From Verrucomicrobiota bacterium (GTDB lineage: Bacteria > Chlamydiota > Chlamydiia > Chlamydiales > Rhabdochlamydiaceae), in the NCBI GenBank assembly GCA_018239665.1, contig JAFEGV010000002.1, positions 22,942-86,941 of the forward strand: a stretch of DNA of 64,000 bases, written 5' to 3'. Below the pieces are notes generated by a model. The model was given only the letters and a program-made list of their open reading frames with translations, did no database searches and was not told where the DNA came from. The position numbers were made by a program, and so were the translations under genes. This document shows, piece by piece, positions 1-7,427 of the stretch (positions are counted from its first letter, which is position 1; each line of letters begins with the position of its first letter).

Positions 1-2
1 TG

Positions 3-608
3 GGAATCCACCTGATCCTCGCCACCCAACGGCCATCCCGCGAAGTGATCACGGGTCTGATCAAAGCAAACTTCCCCACTCGGATCGCATTCAAGGTCGC
101 AAGCCGCGTCAACTCCCAGATCATCCTCGACGATGTCGGAGCTGAAAGCCTGCTTGGCAACGGCGATATGCTCTTCCTCCCTCCCGGCACTTCGACCCTC
201 AGTAGAGCCCAAGGAGCCTACATCAGCGATGATGAGATCTCTAAAGTCGTCTCCTTCATCTGCAATCAGGCTAGCCCTAACTACTTGATCCAATCATTTG
301 ACAAGATGCGCGTTGACGATTCCAGTTCAAACGATGGTTCCGACGACACCTCCCGAGACAGCCTCTATGATCAAGCGTTTGGCATTGTCCGGGACACAAG
401 AACTGCGTCAACGACATACTTGCAGAGAAAACTTAAGATCGGTTATGCACGGGCAGCATCGCTCATGGATGAGCTCGAATCCAAAGGGGTAATTGCTCCT
501 CAAGAAGGCGCAAAACCTCGGCGGATTCTCCTGGATGGAGGAAAAGCCTCCCTATCAGGAGCAAAAAAGGAGATAGATGATGAAGGAACACAAGACCTCT
601 TTGAATAA
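3..608 (+). CDS. ftsK: DNA translocase FtsK, C-terminal part (5' truncated by window)
   Basis: Reading from base 3 gives an open frame beginning GIHLILATQRPS, the conserved end of the FtsK/SpoIIIE RecA-like motor (Walker B-side strand and the TQRPS sensor), followed by VITGLIKANFPTRIAFKV. The start lies outside the window, so only about 201 codons are seen. The last ~65 residues fit the winged-helix gamma domain that reads polar chromosome sequences, preceded by a Ser/Asp-rich linker. FtsK pumps DNA at the division septum and activates dimer resolution. The stop at 606-608 overlaps the next gene by 32 bases, implying co-transcription. In C. trachomatis ftsK (CT739) neighbours the yycJ-like gene, which here lies at 4.5 kb. 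Confidence 0.95.
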   Translation, partial: GIHLILATQRPSREVITGLIKANFPTRIAFKVASRVNSQIILDDVGAESLLGNGDMLFLPPGTSTLSRAQGAYISDDEISKVVSFICNQASPNYLIQSFDKMRVDDSSSNDGSDDTSRDSLYDQAFGIVRDTRTASTTYLQRKLKIGYARAASLMDELESKGVIAPQEGAKPRRILLDGGKASLSGAKKEIDDEGTQDLFE

Positions 609-966
609 TGTCGAAGAAGTGAACTCAAAACGGCACGAAGAGATCCAGATCGAAAAACAGCTGCTTCCCCGCCTAAGGTTCATGGGGCTGCTCCTTTTCT
701 TTTTTAGCGGATGCGCCCTTTGCTACTCGATTTTCTTTGCTACGGAGATTGATCAAGAATTAGCCAATGAACTTGCAACCGATGAGTTTACTACTCCCCA
801 AGAAATGCAATACGCATCAGGCCTTTCCATCACAGACAATGCTACGTTCGACCTATTCCAGGTCGAGCGCTTTAACGCCTACATCGTCACAATCTCCTTT
901 GCAATTGTAGGGGCCGCCTGCCTTCTCACCGCTTGGAAAAGACAGAAAAAGCTGATTGAAAAATAA
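577..966 (+). CDS. hypothetical two-helix membrane protein
   Basis: 129 residues, not recognised. The sequence shows a charged N-terminus, a hydrophobic segment at about residues 34-54 (MGLLLFFFSGCALCYSIFFA), an acidic loop of about 45 residues, a second hydrophobic segment near residues 100-118 and a Lys-rich tail. This suggests an inner-membrane hairpin with both ends cytoplasmic. A strong ribosome binding site (AAGGAG) lies 7 bases before the ATG, inside the end of ftsK, so the two genes are probably translated from one mRNA. The function is unknown; a septum- or FtsK-associated role is only a guess from context. Confidence 0.75.
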   Translation: MMKEHKTSLNNVEEVNSKRHEEIQIEKQLLPRLRFMGLLLFFFSGCALCYSIFFATEIDQELANELATDEFTTPQEMQYASGLSITDNATFDLFQVERFNAYIVTISFAIVGAACLLTAWKRQKKLIEK

Positions 967-967
967 T

Positions 968-1141
968 ATACCGAAACTACTTCAAGAATCGGGAATATGC
1001 CAAGGAGCCAACATGAATTTGAGCCAGGCAATGCCGGCGGCGGAACAGCTCGACTTGAATATGCTTAAGCGATGCAGGCGGGTCTCAAATTCATCGGCTG
1101 GCAACGCTGGCAGAAGCCGATTCTTGAAGCGGTTTCGGTAT
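968..1141. repeat. long imperfect palindrome (element A)
   Basis: Bases 968-992 and 1117-1141 are inverted copies matching at about 23 of 25 positions (ATACCGAAAC at one end, GTTTCGGTAT at the other). A second nested pair (ATGAATTTGAGCC at 1013-1025 against 1081-1094) continues the palindrome inward. The centre carries the core GCGATGCAGGCGGG, seen in related form in elements at 4.4 and 17.4 kb. There is no convincing reading frame. It fills the gap between the membrane protein and the receiver/hydrolase gene. Confidence 0.75.
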
Positions 1142-1226
1142 AACCCAATAAAAGCTTCTTCGAAAATATTCGCTATCAGGATATGTATAGAAAAGATAGG
1201 CTCGAAGAGCAAGAAGTAGGGTTATA

Positions 1227-2555
1227 GTGGAAAAAAAACGTATCCTCATAGCAGACGCCAACCGTTCTCTCTTCACGGCCTTAAAAAGCAAAAAAGGCTC
1301 CAACCAGTACATTTTCGATTACAGCCCCAATGGCAATGACTGCCTGAAAAAAATCGATACCTTCCATCCCGACCTCGTCGTCATCGACTTAATGCTTCCG
1401 AATATCCATGGCATTGAAATTCTAAGGAAGCTCAAAACCGATCCTCGCACGAAGCAAATCGGCGTGATTATGACGTGTGCCAATGCGATGGTCCAAAATT
1501 ACCACACGACGATCAAACGGCAAGGCGATTACTTTTTAGAAAAGCCCTTTGATTCCAAGACCCTCCTGTCGCTGTTTAAACTCTACTTCTCCGGTCGTCT
1601 GTATCCCGAGCCATTTACCGGAAGGGATTCTTATGCATCGGAAGTCAAACACTGCTATCTGCCTAAACTGCATTCGACGAGCACCTATCTCAAGTTCTGG
1701 GGGACGCGTGGCTCTAATCCCGTATCCGGTTCTGAATATGTCCGATTCGGCGGCAATACATGCTGTCTCGAAGTCCGTCATGGACATGATATGCTCATTA
1801 TCGACGCTGGAACCGGCATTCGCCCATTGGGCAACCTCATTCAAGAGTCCAAGCCCAAAAACATCCACCTCCTCTTTAGCCATACCCACTGGGACCATCT
1901 AGCGGGATTCCCTTTCTTTTTGCCAATCTATGACCCCGATTGCCACATCCACATCTACACCCCCATCGGTTTTGAAAAAACAGCCCGCGAAATTTTTACC
2001 GAAATGCTCGCTTACGCCTATTTCCCTGTCCGTCTGGACGATATCCAGGCCTCGCTCTACTTTCGAGACATTCGCGAAGGAGAGCCTTTTGAAGTCGGCC
2101 ATTTTATTGTTAACACCCAATATGCTTTCCATCCTGGCGCCACGCTTTGCTTTAAAATCCGTTGCAACAAAAAAACTTTCGGCTATGTGACCGACAATGA
2201 GTTCTTGATGGGATACCATGGAAACCCCAACGCCATTAGCAAGGCCAATCCCCGCCTCACTCCCTACTTAAGCCAGCTCAAGTTCTTTAAAGACTGCGAC
2301 TTTTTAATCCACGAAGCCCAGTACACCCCCGAAGAATACCAATATAAAGTCGGCTGGGGCCACTCGTCTGTATCAAACGCCGCCGTCATGCTGAAGTACG
2401 CTGATATCAAGGAATGGATCATCACCCACCACGATCCTAAGCACACCGATTTGGACCTGCTCAAGAAAATCCAAATGCAGTACGACATCATCGATGATTG
2501 CAAGCTCGATTGCCGAGCGCGCATGGCCTTCGACGGCCTCACCATTCCCATATAA
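1227..2555 (+). CDS. response-regulator receiver fused to metallo-beta-lactamase-fold hydrolase
   Basis: 442 residues from a GTG start. Residues about 4-122 form a CheY-like receiver: acidic D10, the phospho-acceptor D54 in VVIDLMLP and a Lys in FLEKPF near residue 107. Residues ~150-440 are a metallo-beta-lactamase fold with the metal-binding motif HTHWDH at 219-224 and a late HHD (ITHHDPKH), like the ribonuclease Z/phosphodiesterase-type group with an N-terminal GTRGS segment. The product is probably a hydrolase (cyclic nucleotide, RNA or phosphodiester substrate unknown) switched by phosphorylation. No histidine kinase lies nearby, so the partner is elsewhere. The MazG-like gene begins 5 bases after its stop. 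Confidence 0.85.
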   Translation: MEKKRILIADANRSLFTALKSKKGSNQYIFDYSPNGNDCLKKIDTFHPDLVVIDLMLPNIHGIEILRKLKTDPRTKQIGVIMTCANAMVQNYHTTIKRQGDYFLEKPFDSKTLLSLFKLYFSGRLYPEPFTGRDSYASEVKHCYLPKLHSTSTYLKFWGTRGSNPVSGSEYVRFGGNTCCLEVRHGHDMLIIDAGTGIRPLGNLIQESKPKNIHLLFSHTHWDHLAGFPFFLPIYDPDCHIHIYTPIGFEKTAREIFTEMLAYAYFPVRLDDIQASLYFRDIREGEPFEVGHFIVNTQYAFHPGATLCFKIRCNKKTFGYVTDNEFLMGYHGNPNAISKANPRLTPYLSQLKFFKDCDFLIHEAQYTPEEYQYKVGWGHSSVSNAAVMLKYADIKEWIITHHDPKHTDLDLLKKIQMQYDIIDDCKLDCRARMAFDGLTIPI

Positions 2556-2560
2556 ATCTC

Positions 2561-2875
2561 ATGGACATCCTCAACACAATCCAGACTCTCTCGAAACAAG
2601 AAAAAAAAACGCTGCTCGAGCGGATGGTCAAGCTTCAAGAAGAAGCCGGAGAACTTGCGAATGAGGTCCTCATCATCCAAAAAGCATCAGGCTCGGAGCG
2701 CAAGAAAAGTCAAAAAAAGGGGATCCGGAACGAAGCAATCGACGTCGTTCTTGTCGCCCTATCGATCTACTTTCAACAGGGCACAACCCTTTCCGATCTC
2801 GAAGAAGATCTAAAACTAAAAGCGCAGAAATGGAAGAAAACCTGCTCTCATGCTAGAGACCTGCTCTCACGCTAG
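2561..2875 (+). CDS. MazG-like nucleotide pyrophosphohydrolase
   Basis: 104 residues from the ATG at 2561; an upstream in-frame start would overlap the preceding gene and lacks family similarity. The helix motifs KLQEEAGELANEV and NEAIDVVLVAL carry the EExxE and ExxD acidic residues that bind Mg2+ in the MazG/all-alpha NTP pyrophosphatase superfamily. Such enzymes hydrolyse (d)NTPs to monophosphates and pyrophosphate, often removing damaged nucleotides. The substrate cannot be told. It is likely in an operon with the upstream receiver/hydrolase gene (5-base gap). Confidence 0.75.
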   Translation: MDILNTIQTLSKQEKKTLLERMVKLQEEAGELANEVLIIQKASGSERKKSQKKGIRNEAIDVVLVALSIYFQQGTTLSDLEEDLKLKAQKWKKTCSHARDLLSR

Positions 2876-3111
2876 AAGATTCGGTGAACCTTCGCACTGG
2901 GGGGGAGCAGAAGAAGCGGTCTTGGCTGCGAACTTATCTAACAAGAAATTATTTAATGCGATTGAATGATCTTCAATTTCAATTTGGCGGTTAAATTAAA
3001 TTTTAATCGAAAAATGATCTAACGCAACATTTTCATTCACATTTAAAATAATAAATAACTCTAGCAATAATTTTAATCCATTTATAGATTTAATAAAATT
3101 ATTCAGCGTAG

Positions 3112-3117
3112 TAAAAT
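3112..3117 (+). promoter_or_regulatory. candidate -10 box of first paralogue gene
   Basis: TAAAAT, 52 bases before the ATG at 3164. The surrounding bases (GTAAAATATAT followed by GAATTAA) are almost identical to those upstream of the second paralogue at 5428. The rest of the 2876-3163 gap is AT-rich with no gene; no convincing -35 box is visible. Confidence 0.4.
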
Positions 3118-3163
3118 ATATGCAGAATTAATTCAAAATTAATAAATTATGGAGAATTGATAT

Positions 3164-4348
3164 ATGTCAACTTTTTTAAATGAAGTTTCCCAGGCAAGCG
3201 GTTCAAGCGGCTTCACTCCTTTAGATGAAGCATCGACTAAGGGTCCAATTCACTCCACCGCAGAGAAAGTAGCACTCCTACCTCTCACTGCAAACAGCTC
3301 TTCCCCGATAATCAACTCAAATAAAATTGCAGGTTTGCTGAGCCAGATCGAATCTCTGCAATCCACTGATCATTTCATCGCAGAATCTCAAACCGTACGC
3401 TATGAAGTCCAAACACAAAAATCTGATCTGCTCGGCGCTTATAAACAAATTTGCGGCGAATGCTTTGAAGACGTCGAGTCGCCAATCCACCAATTATGGG
3501 CTAAGTTTGTTCATGAAGAACAAGCTTATAATAAAACAGCAGAAGTGCCTTTTGACCAGATGAATCCAAGCATCGCTGGTGTAGACTCAGCCGTGTATGC
3601 TGCTTTTGTCCCATTTTTGAAACTCGATCTAGAAGCCCGCTCCCTGTATCAACAGATCATCGATCTCGGCGGAACGTACACATCTGATTCTGTACTAAAA
3701 GAAGCGCTGTTCACTGAAAGAGAGACCCTTGTTCAAAGCGATATTCGTCTTTGCGGCTCGAGCAACGATGACTTAAGCGCTCCGCTTCCTAAAGCAAGAA
3801 GAGAATATGAGGAAAGCCTCCTCCATTCATCTGATTCATCTGCTCTTTTAGAAACTCTGAAACAACTCGAAAAGCAGCACGCAGTCAATGTGCGCAATAT
3901 CTATTTGATCGACCAGATGATCGCTGCGCCCGTAACCCCGGAAAATACCGTGGATGCGATCGTTCAAAGGAAAATTGAAGCAGATGTCGCACGTGTTCAA
4001 AGTCAAATCGAGAGAGTGCAAAAAAAGGAAAGCAAGAAACTTGCCTCCCCTTCAACTCCTGTATTAAACTTGAACTCGCCTCCTAGATCGGATACTCCGT
4101 CTTCACTTGCTCCAGTTCACACTCCAACTGTTGAAGAACATGGCCCTGATCGTTTAGATCAAGAAGTACCTGTTGCGCAGATCGAGCAAAGGACCCAAGG
4201 AGCCTTTGAGCGTGCGCAAGATGAAAACCCCACTGAAAAATCCACAGGCTTTAATTGGAGTCGCGTGGGTCTTGTCGTATTGACGGTCATTGCAGCGCCC
4301 ATAGCAGCATACGGCGTCTATAAGGCTGTCGAACATTACAAGCGCTAA
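3164..4348 (+). CDS. two-repeat membrane-anchored paralogue family, member 1
   Basis: 394 residues, not recognised as a named family. It is clearly homologous to three other genes in this window (5480, 7428, 8483). Two related segments about 100 residues apart, ICGECFEDVESPIHQLWAKF (~96) and LCGSSNDDLSAPLPKARREY (~196), suggest an internal duplication built around C-G-x(2-3)-x-D. A conserved stretch follows (RNIYLIDQMIAAPVTP). This member has an extra Pro/Ser-rich linker of ~80 residues, then a C-terminal hydrophobic helix (~365-385) with a basic tail (EHYKR), as in a tail-anchored protein. There is no signal peptide. A clear ribosome binding site (GGAGAA) precedes the ATG. A secreted or inclusion-membrane protein is possible but unproven. 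Confidence 0.8.
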   Translation: MSTFLNEVSQASGSSGFTPLDEASTKGPIHSTAEKVALLPLTANSSSPIINSNKIAGLLSQIESLQSTDHFIAESQTVRYEVQTQKSDLLGAYKQICGECFEDVESPIHQLWAKFVHEEQAYNKTAEVPFDQMNPSIAGVDSAVYAAFVPFLKLDLEARSLYQQIIDLGGTYTSDSVLKEALFTERETLVQSDIRLCGSSNDDLSAPLPKARREYEESLLHSSDSSALLETLKQLEKQHAVNVRNIYLIDQMIAAPVTPENTVDAIVQRKIEADVARVQSQIERVQKKESKKLASPSTPVLNLNSPPRSDTPSSLAPVHTPTVEEHGPDRLDQEVPVAQIEQRTQGAFERAQDENPTEKSTGFNWSRVGLVVLTVIAAPIAAYGVYKAVEHYKR

Positions 4349-4373
4349 ACCCTCTTTCTAGTTCTTTTATCCC

Positions 4374-4398
4374 CAGGACTCGAGGACCCTCGGTCCTG
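4374..4398. terminator. hairpin between convergent genes
   Basis: CAGGAC (4374-4379) pairs with GTCCTG (4393-4398), and CGAG with CTCG inside, giving about 10 bp with a GACC loop. It lies between the convergent genes ending at 4348 and 4485. There is no T-run on either side, so intrinsic termination is uncertain. Confidence 0.4.
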
Positions 4399-4402
4399 AG
4401 GG

Positions 4403-4493
4403 ATATATACCGAAACAAATTGAAAAATTGGTTTTCGACTGCGTCGGACAGTCACTAAATTTGAACCCTCCTGCATCGCCCAACTTATTCAAA
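4403..4493. repeat. partial copy of the dispersed palindrome family
   Basis: It begins ATATATACCGAAAC, as does element A at 968, followed by a TTGAAAAATTGG stretch like the arm of the 17.3-kb element. It contains CCTGCATCGCCCAACTTATT, of which ATCGCCCAACTTATTC recurs at 45.9 kb. No right-hand arm is visible, so this looks truncated, running into the end of the hydrolase gene. Confidence 0.5.
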
Positions 4494-5273
4494 ATGAACG
4501 GGCCTGCTAATCTGGTCCTGAAAGGCAATGGAAACTTCCGTTGACGCCCTGCACTCTTGCAGTTTGTTCTTGATAATCTCGATGGCAAGCTCCGGCGAGT
4601 TGCATTCGCTGGAGAGATGGGCAAGATGGACATGCTTGAGTCCCGGATGAATAACCTCGCCGATGAGCCGGGCGCACTCTTCGTTGGACAAATGCCCTTG
4701 GCGGCTTAAGACGCGCTGCTTGTAAACAGCCGGCCGCGAGCATGCGTGGACCATCGAAGGCTGATGGTTTGCTTCCACATATAGATAGTCGCATTCTTTC
4801 AATTGGTTCACCACAAGCGTAGTCGCAAAGCCCAGATCGGCGCAGACCCCCAGCTTCACTCCTTGAGCCTTGATTGTAAAGGCAACAGGGTCGACGGCGT
4901 CGTGCTGGATGCTGAACGGATGGACCTCCAGATCGCCAAACTCGAACGGCTCCCCTGTGGAAAAGATCTTGAGCCGAGGCCGCCCTTTAAAAAGGGGCAG
5001 CAATGCCTTGGCGGTGTCCCCGTTAGCAAAAATCGGAATGTCCCACCTTCCTGATAGAACATCGAGCCCTCTGATGTGGTCTGTATGCTCATGGGTGACC
5101 AAAATCGCATCGATCTGGTCCAATTCCACCCCGATCTGCTTTAGGCGCTCCGAGACCCCTTTTGCGCTAAGACCTGCGTCAATTAAAATTTTCACATTCG
5201 ATGTGCCTACATAGAGGCAGTTTCCTTTCGATCCAGAAGCTAACGGGCAAAATCCAATCATCGGCGTCTTCAT
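4485..5273 (-). CDS. YycJ-like metallo-beta-lactamase-fold hydrolase
   Basis: About 262 residues from the ATG at 5273; the frame is open to 5339, but the family begins at the conserved IGFCPLASGSKGNCLYV. The metal-binding motif THEHTDH is followed by later His and Asp residues (CADLG, HLSSECN). It belongs to the YycJ/WalJ-like group of MBL-fold nucleases/phosphohydrolases. C. trachomatis has a yycJ-type gene next to ftsK (CT738/CT739), so this fits conserved order interrupted by inserted genes. A role in DNA-replication/division coordination is proposed for WalJ in other bacteria; here that is inference. It converges with member 1 of the paralogue family. Confidence 0.85.
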   Translation of the reverse strand: MKTPMIGFCPLASGSKGNCLYVGTSNVKILIDAGLSAKGVSERLKQIGVELDQIDAILVTHEHTDHIRGLDVLSGRWDIPIFANGDTAKALLPLFKGRPRLKIFSTGEPFEFGDLEVHPFSIQHDAVDPVAFTIKAQGVKLGVCADLGFATTLVVNQLKECDYLYVEANHQPSMVHACSRPAVYKQRVLSRQGHLSNEECARLIGEVIHPGLKHVHLAHLSSECNSPELAIEIIKNKLQECRASTEVSIAFQDQISRPVHFE

Positions 5274-5428
5274 AAGTGGTGTTCGGTGCACAGTTTGTAG
5301 CAAGAGCCCTGAGTTGTTTTCAAGCTCAAAACCAACCAAATATTACACTTACAACAGATTAAAATATTTGCTATACACAAACAATATTTTAAACGAGTTA
5401 TATGTTTAAATTAATTCATAATCTACTG

Positions 5429-5434
5429 TAAAAT
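5429..5434 (+). promoter_or_regulatory. candidate -10 box of second paralogue gene
   Basis: TAAAAT, 51 bases before the ATG at 5480, within GTAAAATATAT and followed by GAATTAA. The same arrangement and spacing occur upstream of the first paralogue, suggesting a shared promoter type. The 5274-5479 gap is otherwise AT-rich and has no gene. Confidence 0.4.
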
Positions 5435-5479
5435 ATATCTCGAATTAACCAAATAATAATAAAACAGGAGAATTTAATT

Positions 5480-6448
5480 ATGTCAGCCTACTTGCCTACA
5501 TGGACCGGATGCACTCAAAAGTTGAGCCAATTCAAGGCCTCTTACATCGATCCATACGTCGCTTCCATCCCGTCTAAAGACGCATGTCTAGCACGTGCCA
5601 CCCAAACCGCTCAAACCGTCGCCTCATACCTACCCCAAAAAGGCGGAGCTGCCGCAATTGCTCGAATGGACCAACGAATCCAAGACATACAAAGCCCAAG
5701 CAATCAAGACCTGGTCACAGCATCTACTCGCCTTGAAGTTCAAGTTCAAAAAGATTCTTTGATCCAAGAATATTCCAGGATCTGCGGAACGCACTTTGAA
5801 GACCCAACCTCTCAAATCCACCAGGCATGGGCTAACTTTGCTCGAGAAGAGATCGCTTACAATTCATCATCTTTAACACAGTTCGACCGGGAACATCCTG
5901 AAAATACCGATGCCAGCTTGCTAGTATCTCAGAATTTCCGGCAATTTTTGACCCTCGACCAACAAGGGCGCGACACGTTGCAACGCATTGTTGCCGTCGG
6001 CTCAACCATCAATTCCGATCCGGAGCTCCTTAATGCTTTGCGCGAAGAAAAAAGAGTTGTCCTGGAAAGGGACAATGCCCTATGCGGAGCACACGACGCT
6101 GATCTTACAGCTCCGCTTCCAAGAGCAAAATCTGAATATGAAACAAGCCTTTCCGATGGCAGCGATCCAATTACTTCGGCTGGACTTTTAGACATCTACA
6201 AAGCGTTACAAAAGCAGCATGCTGAAAATGTTCGTTCCGTCTACCTCATCGATCAAATGCTCTCGGCTCCTGTAACTCCCACTGCAACGCTGGATGCAGT
6301 TGTTGCGCAGAAGATCCAAACAGCAGTTCAACCCATTCAATTACGAATCGCCGCCCAGCAAAACAACGTCGGCGTCGATTGGAAACAAACAGCTATTCAT
6401 ACGATGAGTGGAGTTGTGGTCCCAACTATAGCTTACATTTACGGCTAA
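5480..6448 (+). CDS. two-repeat membrane-anchored paralogue family, member 2
   Basis: 322 residues and the closest relative of member 1: both share RSVYLIDQMLSAPVTP / RNIYLIDQMIAAPVTP. The two repeats are ICGTHFEDPTSQIHQAWANF (~100) and LCGAHDADLTAPLPRAKSEY (~200). An N-terminal ~60-residue segment ends in SYLPQKGG, similar to FLPQKN of member 4. The C-terminus is weakly hydrophobic (GVVVPTIAYIYG) and lacks the proline-rich linker of member 1. The ribosome binding site AGGAGAA is well placed. Function unknown; the tandem copies suggest recent duplication. Confidence 0.8.
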   Translation: MSAYLPTWTGCTQKLSQFKASYIDPYVASIPSKDACLARATQTAQTVASYLPQKGGAAAIARMDQRIQDIQSPSNQDLVTASTRLEVQVQKDSLIQEYSRICGTHFEDPTSQIHQAWANFAREEIAYNSSSLTQFDREHPENTDASLLVSQNFRQFLTLDQQGRDTLQRIVAVGSTINSDPELLNALREEKRVVLERDNALCGAHDADLTAPLPRAKSEYETSLSDGSDPITSAGLLDIYKALQKQHAENVRSVYLIDQMLSAPVTPTATLDAVVAQKIQTAVQPIQLRIAAQQNNVGVDWKQTAIHTMSGVVVPTIAYIYG

Positions 6449-6473
6449 TCGTGCTCTTTTTAGATTCACTTTG

Positions 6474-6509
6474 ACTACGTCCTCAATTTATGAGGACGTA
6501 GTTTTTTTA
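6474..6509. terminator. bidirectional intrinsic terminator
   Basis: ACTACGTCCTCA (6474-6485) and TGAGGACGTAGT (6491-6502) form a perfect 12-bp stem with a 5-base loop, followed by seven T. It terminates the gene ending at 6448. On the other strand the stem contains the last codons and stop of the K+ channel gene. Confidence 0.9.
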
Positions 6510-7231
6510 TTCTTCTTCTCTTTATCTTTTTCTAAAGCCCGAATGAGCCTTTTATCAGAATAAAATGAATAGACCGATACTAGCCGTGCGACGAGGATGG
6601 CCACATAAAACTGCCCGATCACACCCTCAAGAACGGTCGCCGTTTGCCCGACATCCTTTACGGCAACGATATCACCGTAACCGATCGTTAAGAGAGTCAC
6701 GAAGCTAAAATAGAACATTTCGGAGATAAAGTTTGTATAAGAGAAAATGGAAATCTCTCCCTGCGCAAACTGAAAAGTTCCTGGGACGAGGTATTCCAAC
6801 ATAAAGTAGACATAGGCAAAGGCAAACGCCACCATAAAATAGGCGCAAATAACTCCTCTTAATGTCTCCAACGTCACATGCGCCCTCAAGACCACATCAT
6901 ATAGGATCGATCCCACACACGTGAACATGAAAAGAATCGTACACACCGCATTACCGACAAATGCAACCTCGGAAGGATGAAAAAAATTCATCCAGCCGAG
7001 AAAAACACTAGGAACCGCTAAACATGAAGCAATCCATTTGATGATCCGCTTGTGGTGGCAATTAAAAATAGAGCTAAGAATTGTCCCCGCTAAACAGAGC
7101 TTCCAGATCGCTATGTACTCTTCGCTCCGGTTATAAGGCCTAAAAACGAAAAGAAGAATGATAAAAAGGAGGAGGAGGTTGTAGTAGCCAGAACAAAATT
7201 TTTGAGTTCTTTCAATTATATTCTTTACCAA
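6488..7231 (-). CDS. two-pore-helix-type potassium channel
   Basis: 247 residues, TTG start supported by TGGAG five bases upstream. It has about four to five N-terminal hydrophobic helices, then a pore loop with the K+ selectivity filter TIGYGD flanked by transmembrane segments (FYFSFVTLL and VIGQFYVAILVARLVSV). The short Lys-rich cytoplasmic tail carries no RCK/NAD-binding domain. It probably conducts K+ across the inner membrane. It lies on the opposite strand between paralogues 2 and 3, and its last codons are encoded inside the shared terminator hairpin. Confidence 0.88.
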   Translation of the reverse strand: MVKNIIERTQKFCSGYYNLLLLFIILLFVFRPYNRSEEYIAIWKLCLAGTILSSIFNCHHKRIIKWIASCLAVPSVFLGWMNFFHPSEVAFVGNAVCTILFMFTCVGSILYDVVLRAHVTLETLRGVICAYFMVAFAFAYVYFMLEYLVPGTFQFAQGEISIFSYTNFISEMFYFSFVTLLTIGYGDIVAVKDVGQTATVLEGVIGQFYVAILVARLVSVYSFYSDKRLIRALEKDKEKKNKKTTSS

Positions 7232-7384
7232 AGCTCCACCAAATTAAAATTATGCTTATATCTTATATATAATAATTTGATGGATTATCGTCAAATGGCC
7301 CTGAAAACTTAAATTACAATTTAACAAAATAACAATAACATAAAAACAAAGTAATTCACAATTTAAAATAACGAAACAAGGTGA

Positions 7385-7390
7385 TATAAT
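7385..7390 (+). promoter_or_regulatory. candidate -10 box of third paralogue gene
   Basis: A perfect TATAAT, 38 bases upstream of the ATG at 7428, in an AT-rich gap (7232-7427). No strong -35 box is visible. Confidence 0.4.
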
Positions 7391-7427
7391 TACTCATAAA
7401 TAAAAACCAAATTTCATGGGGAATAAT

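Noticed and set aside
956..1219. Open frames on both strands at 0.95-1.3 kb
   Set aside because: They lie in the palindrome A and its flanks; codons follow the inverted repeat and there is no protein similarity or ribosome binding site.
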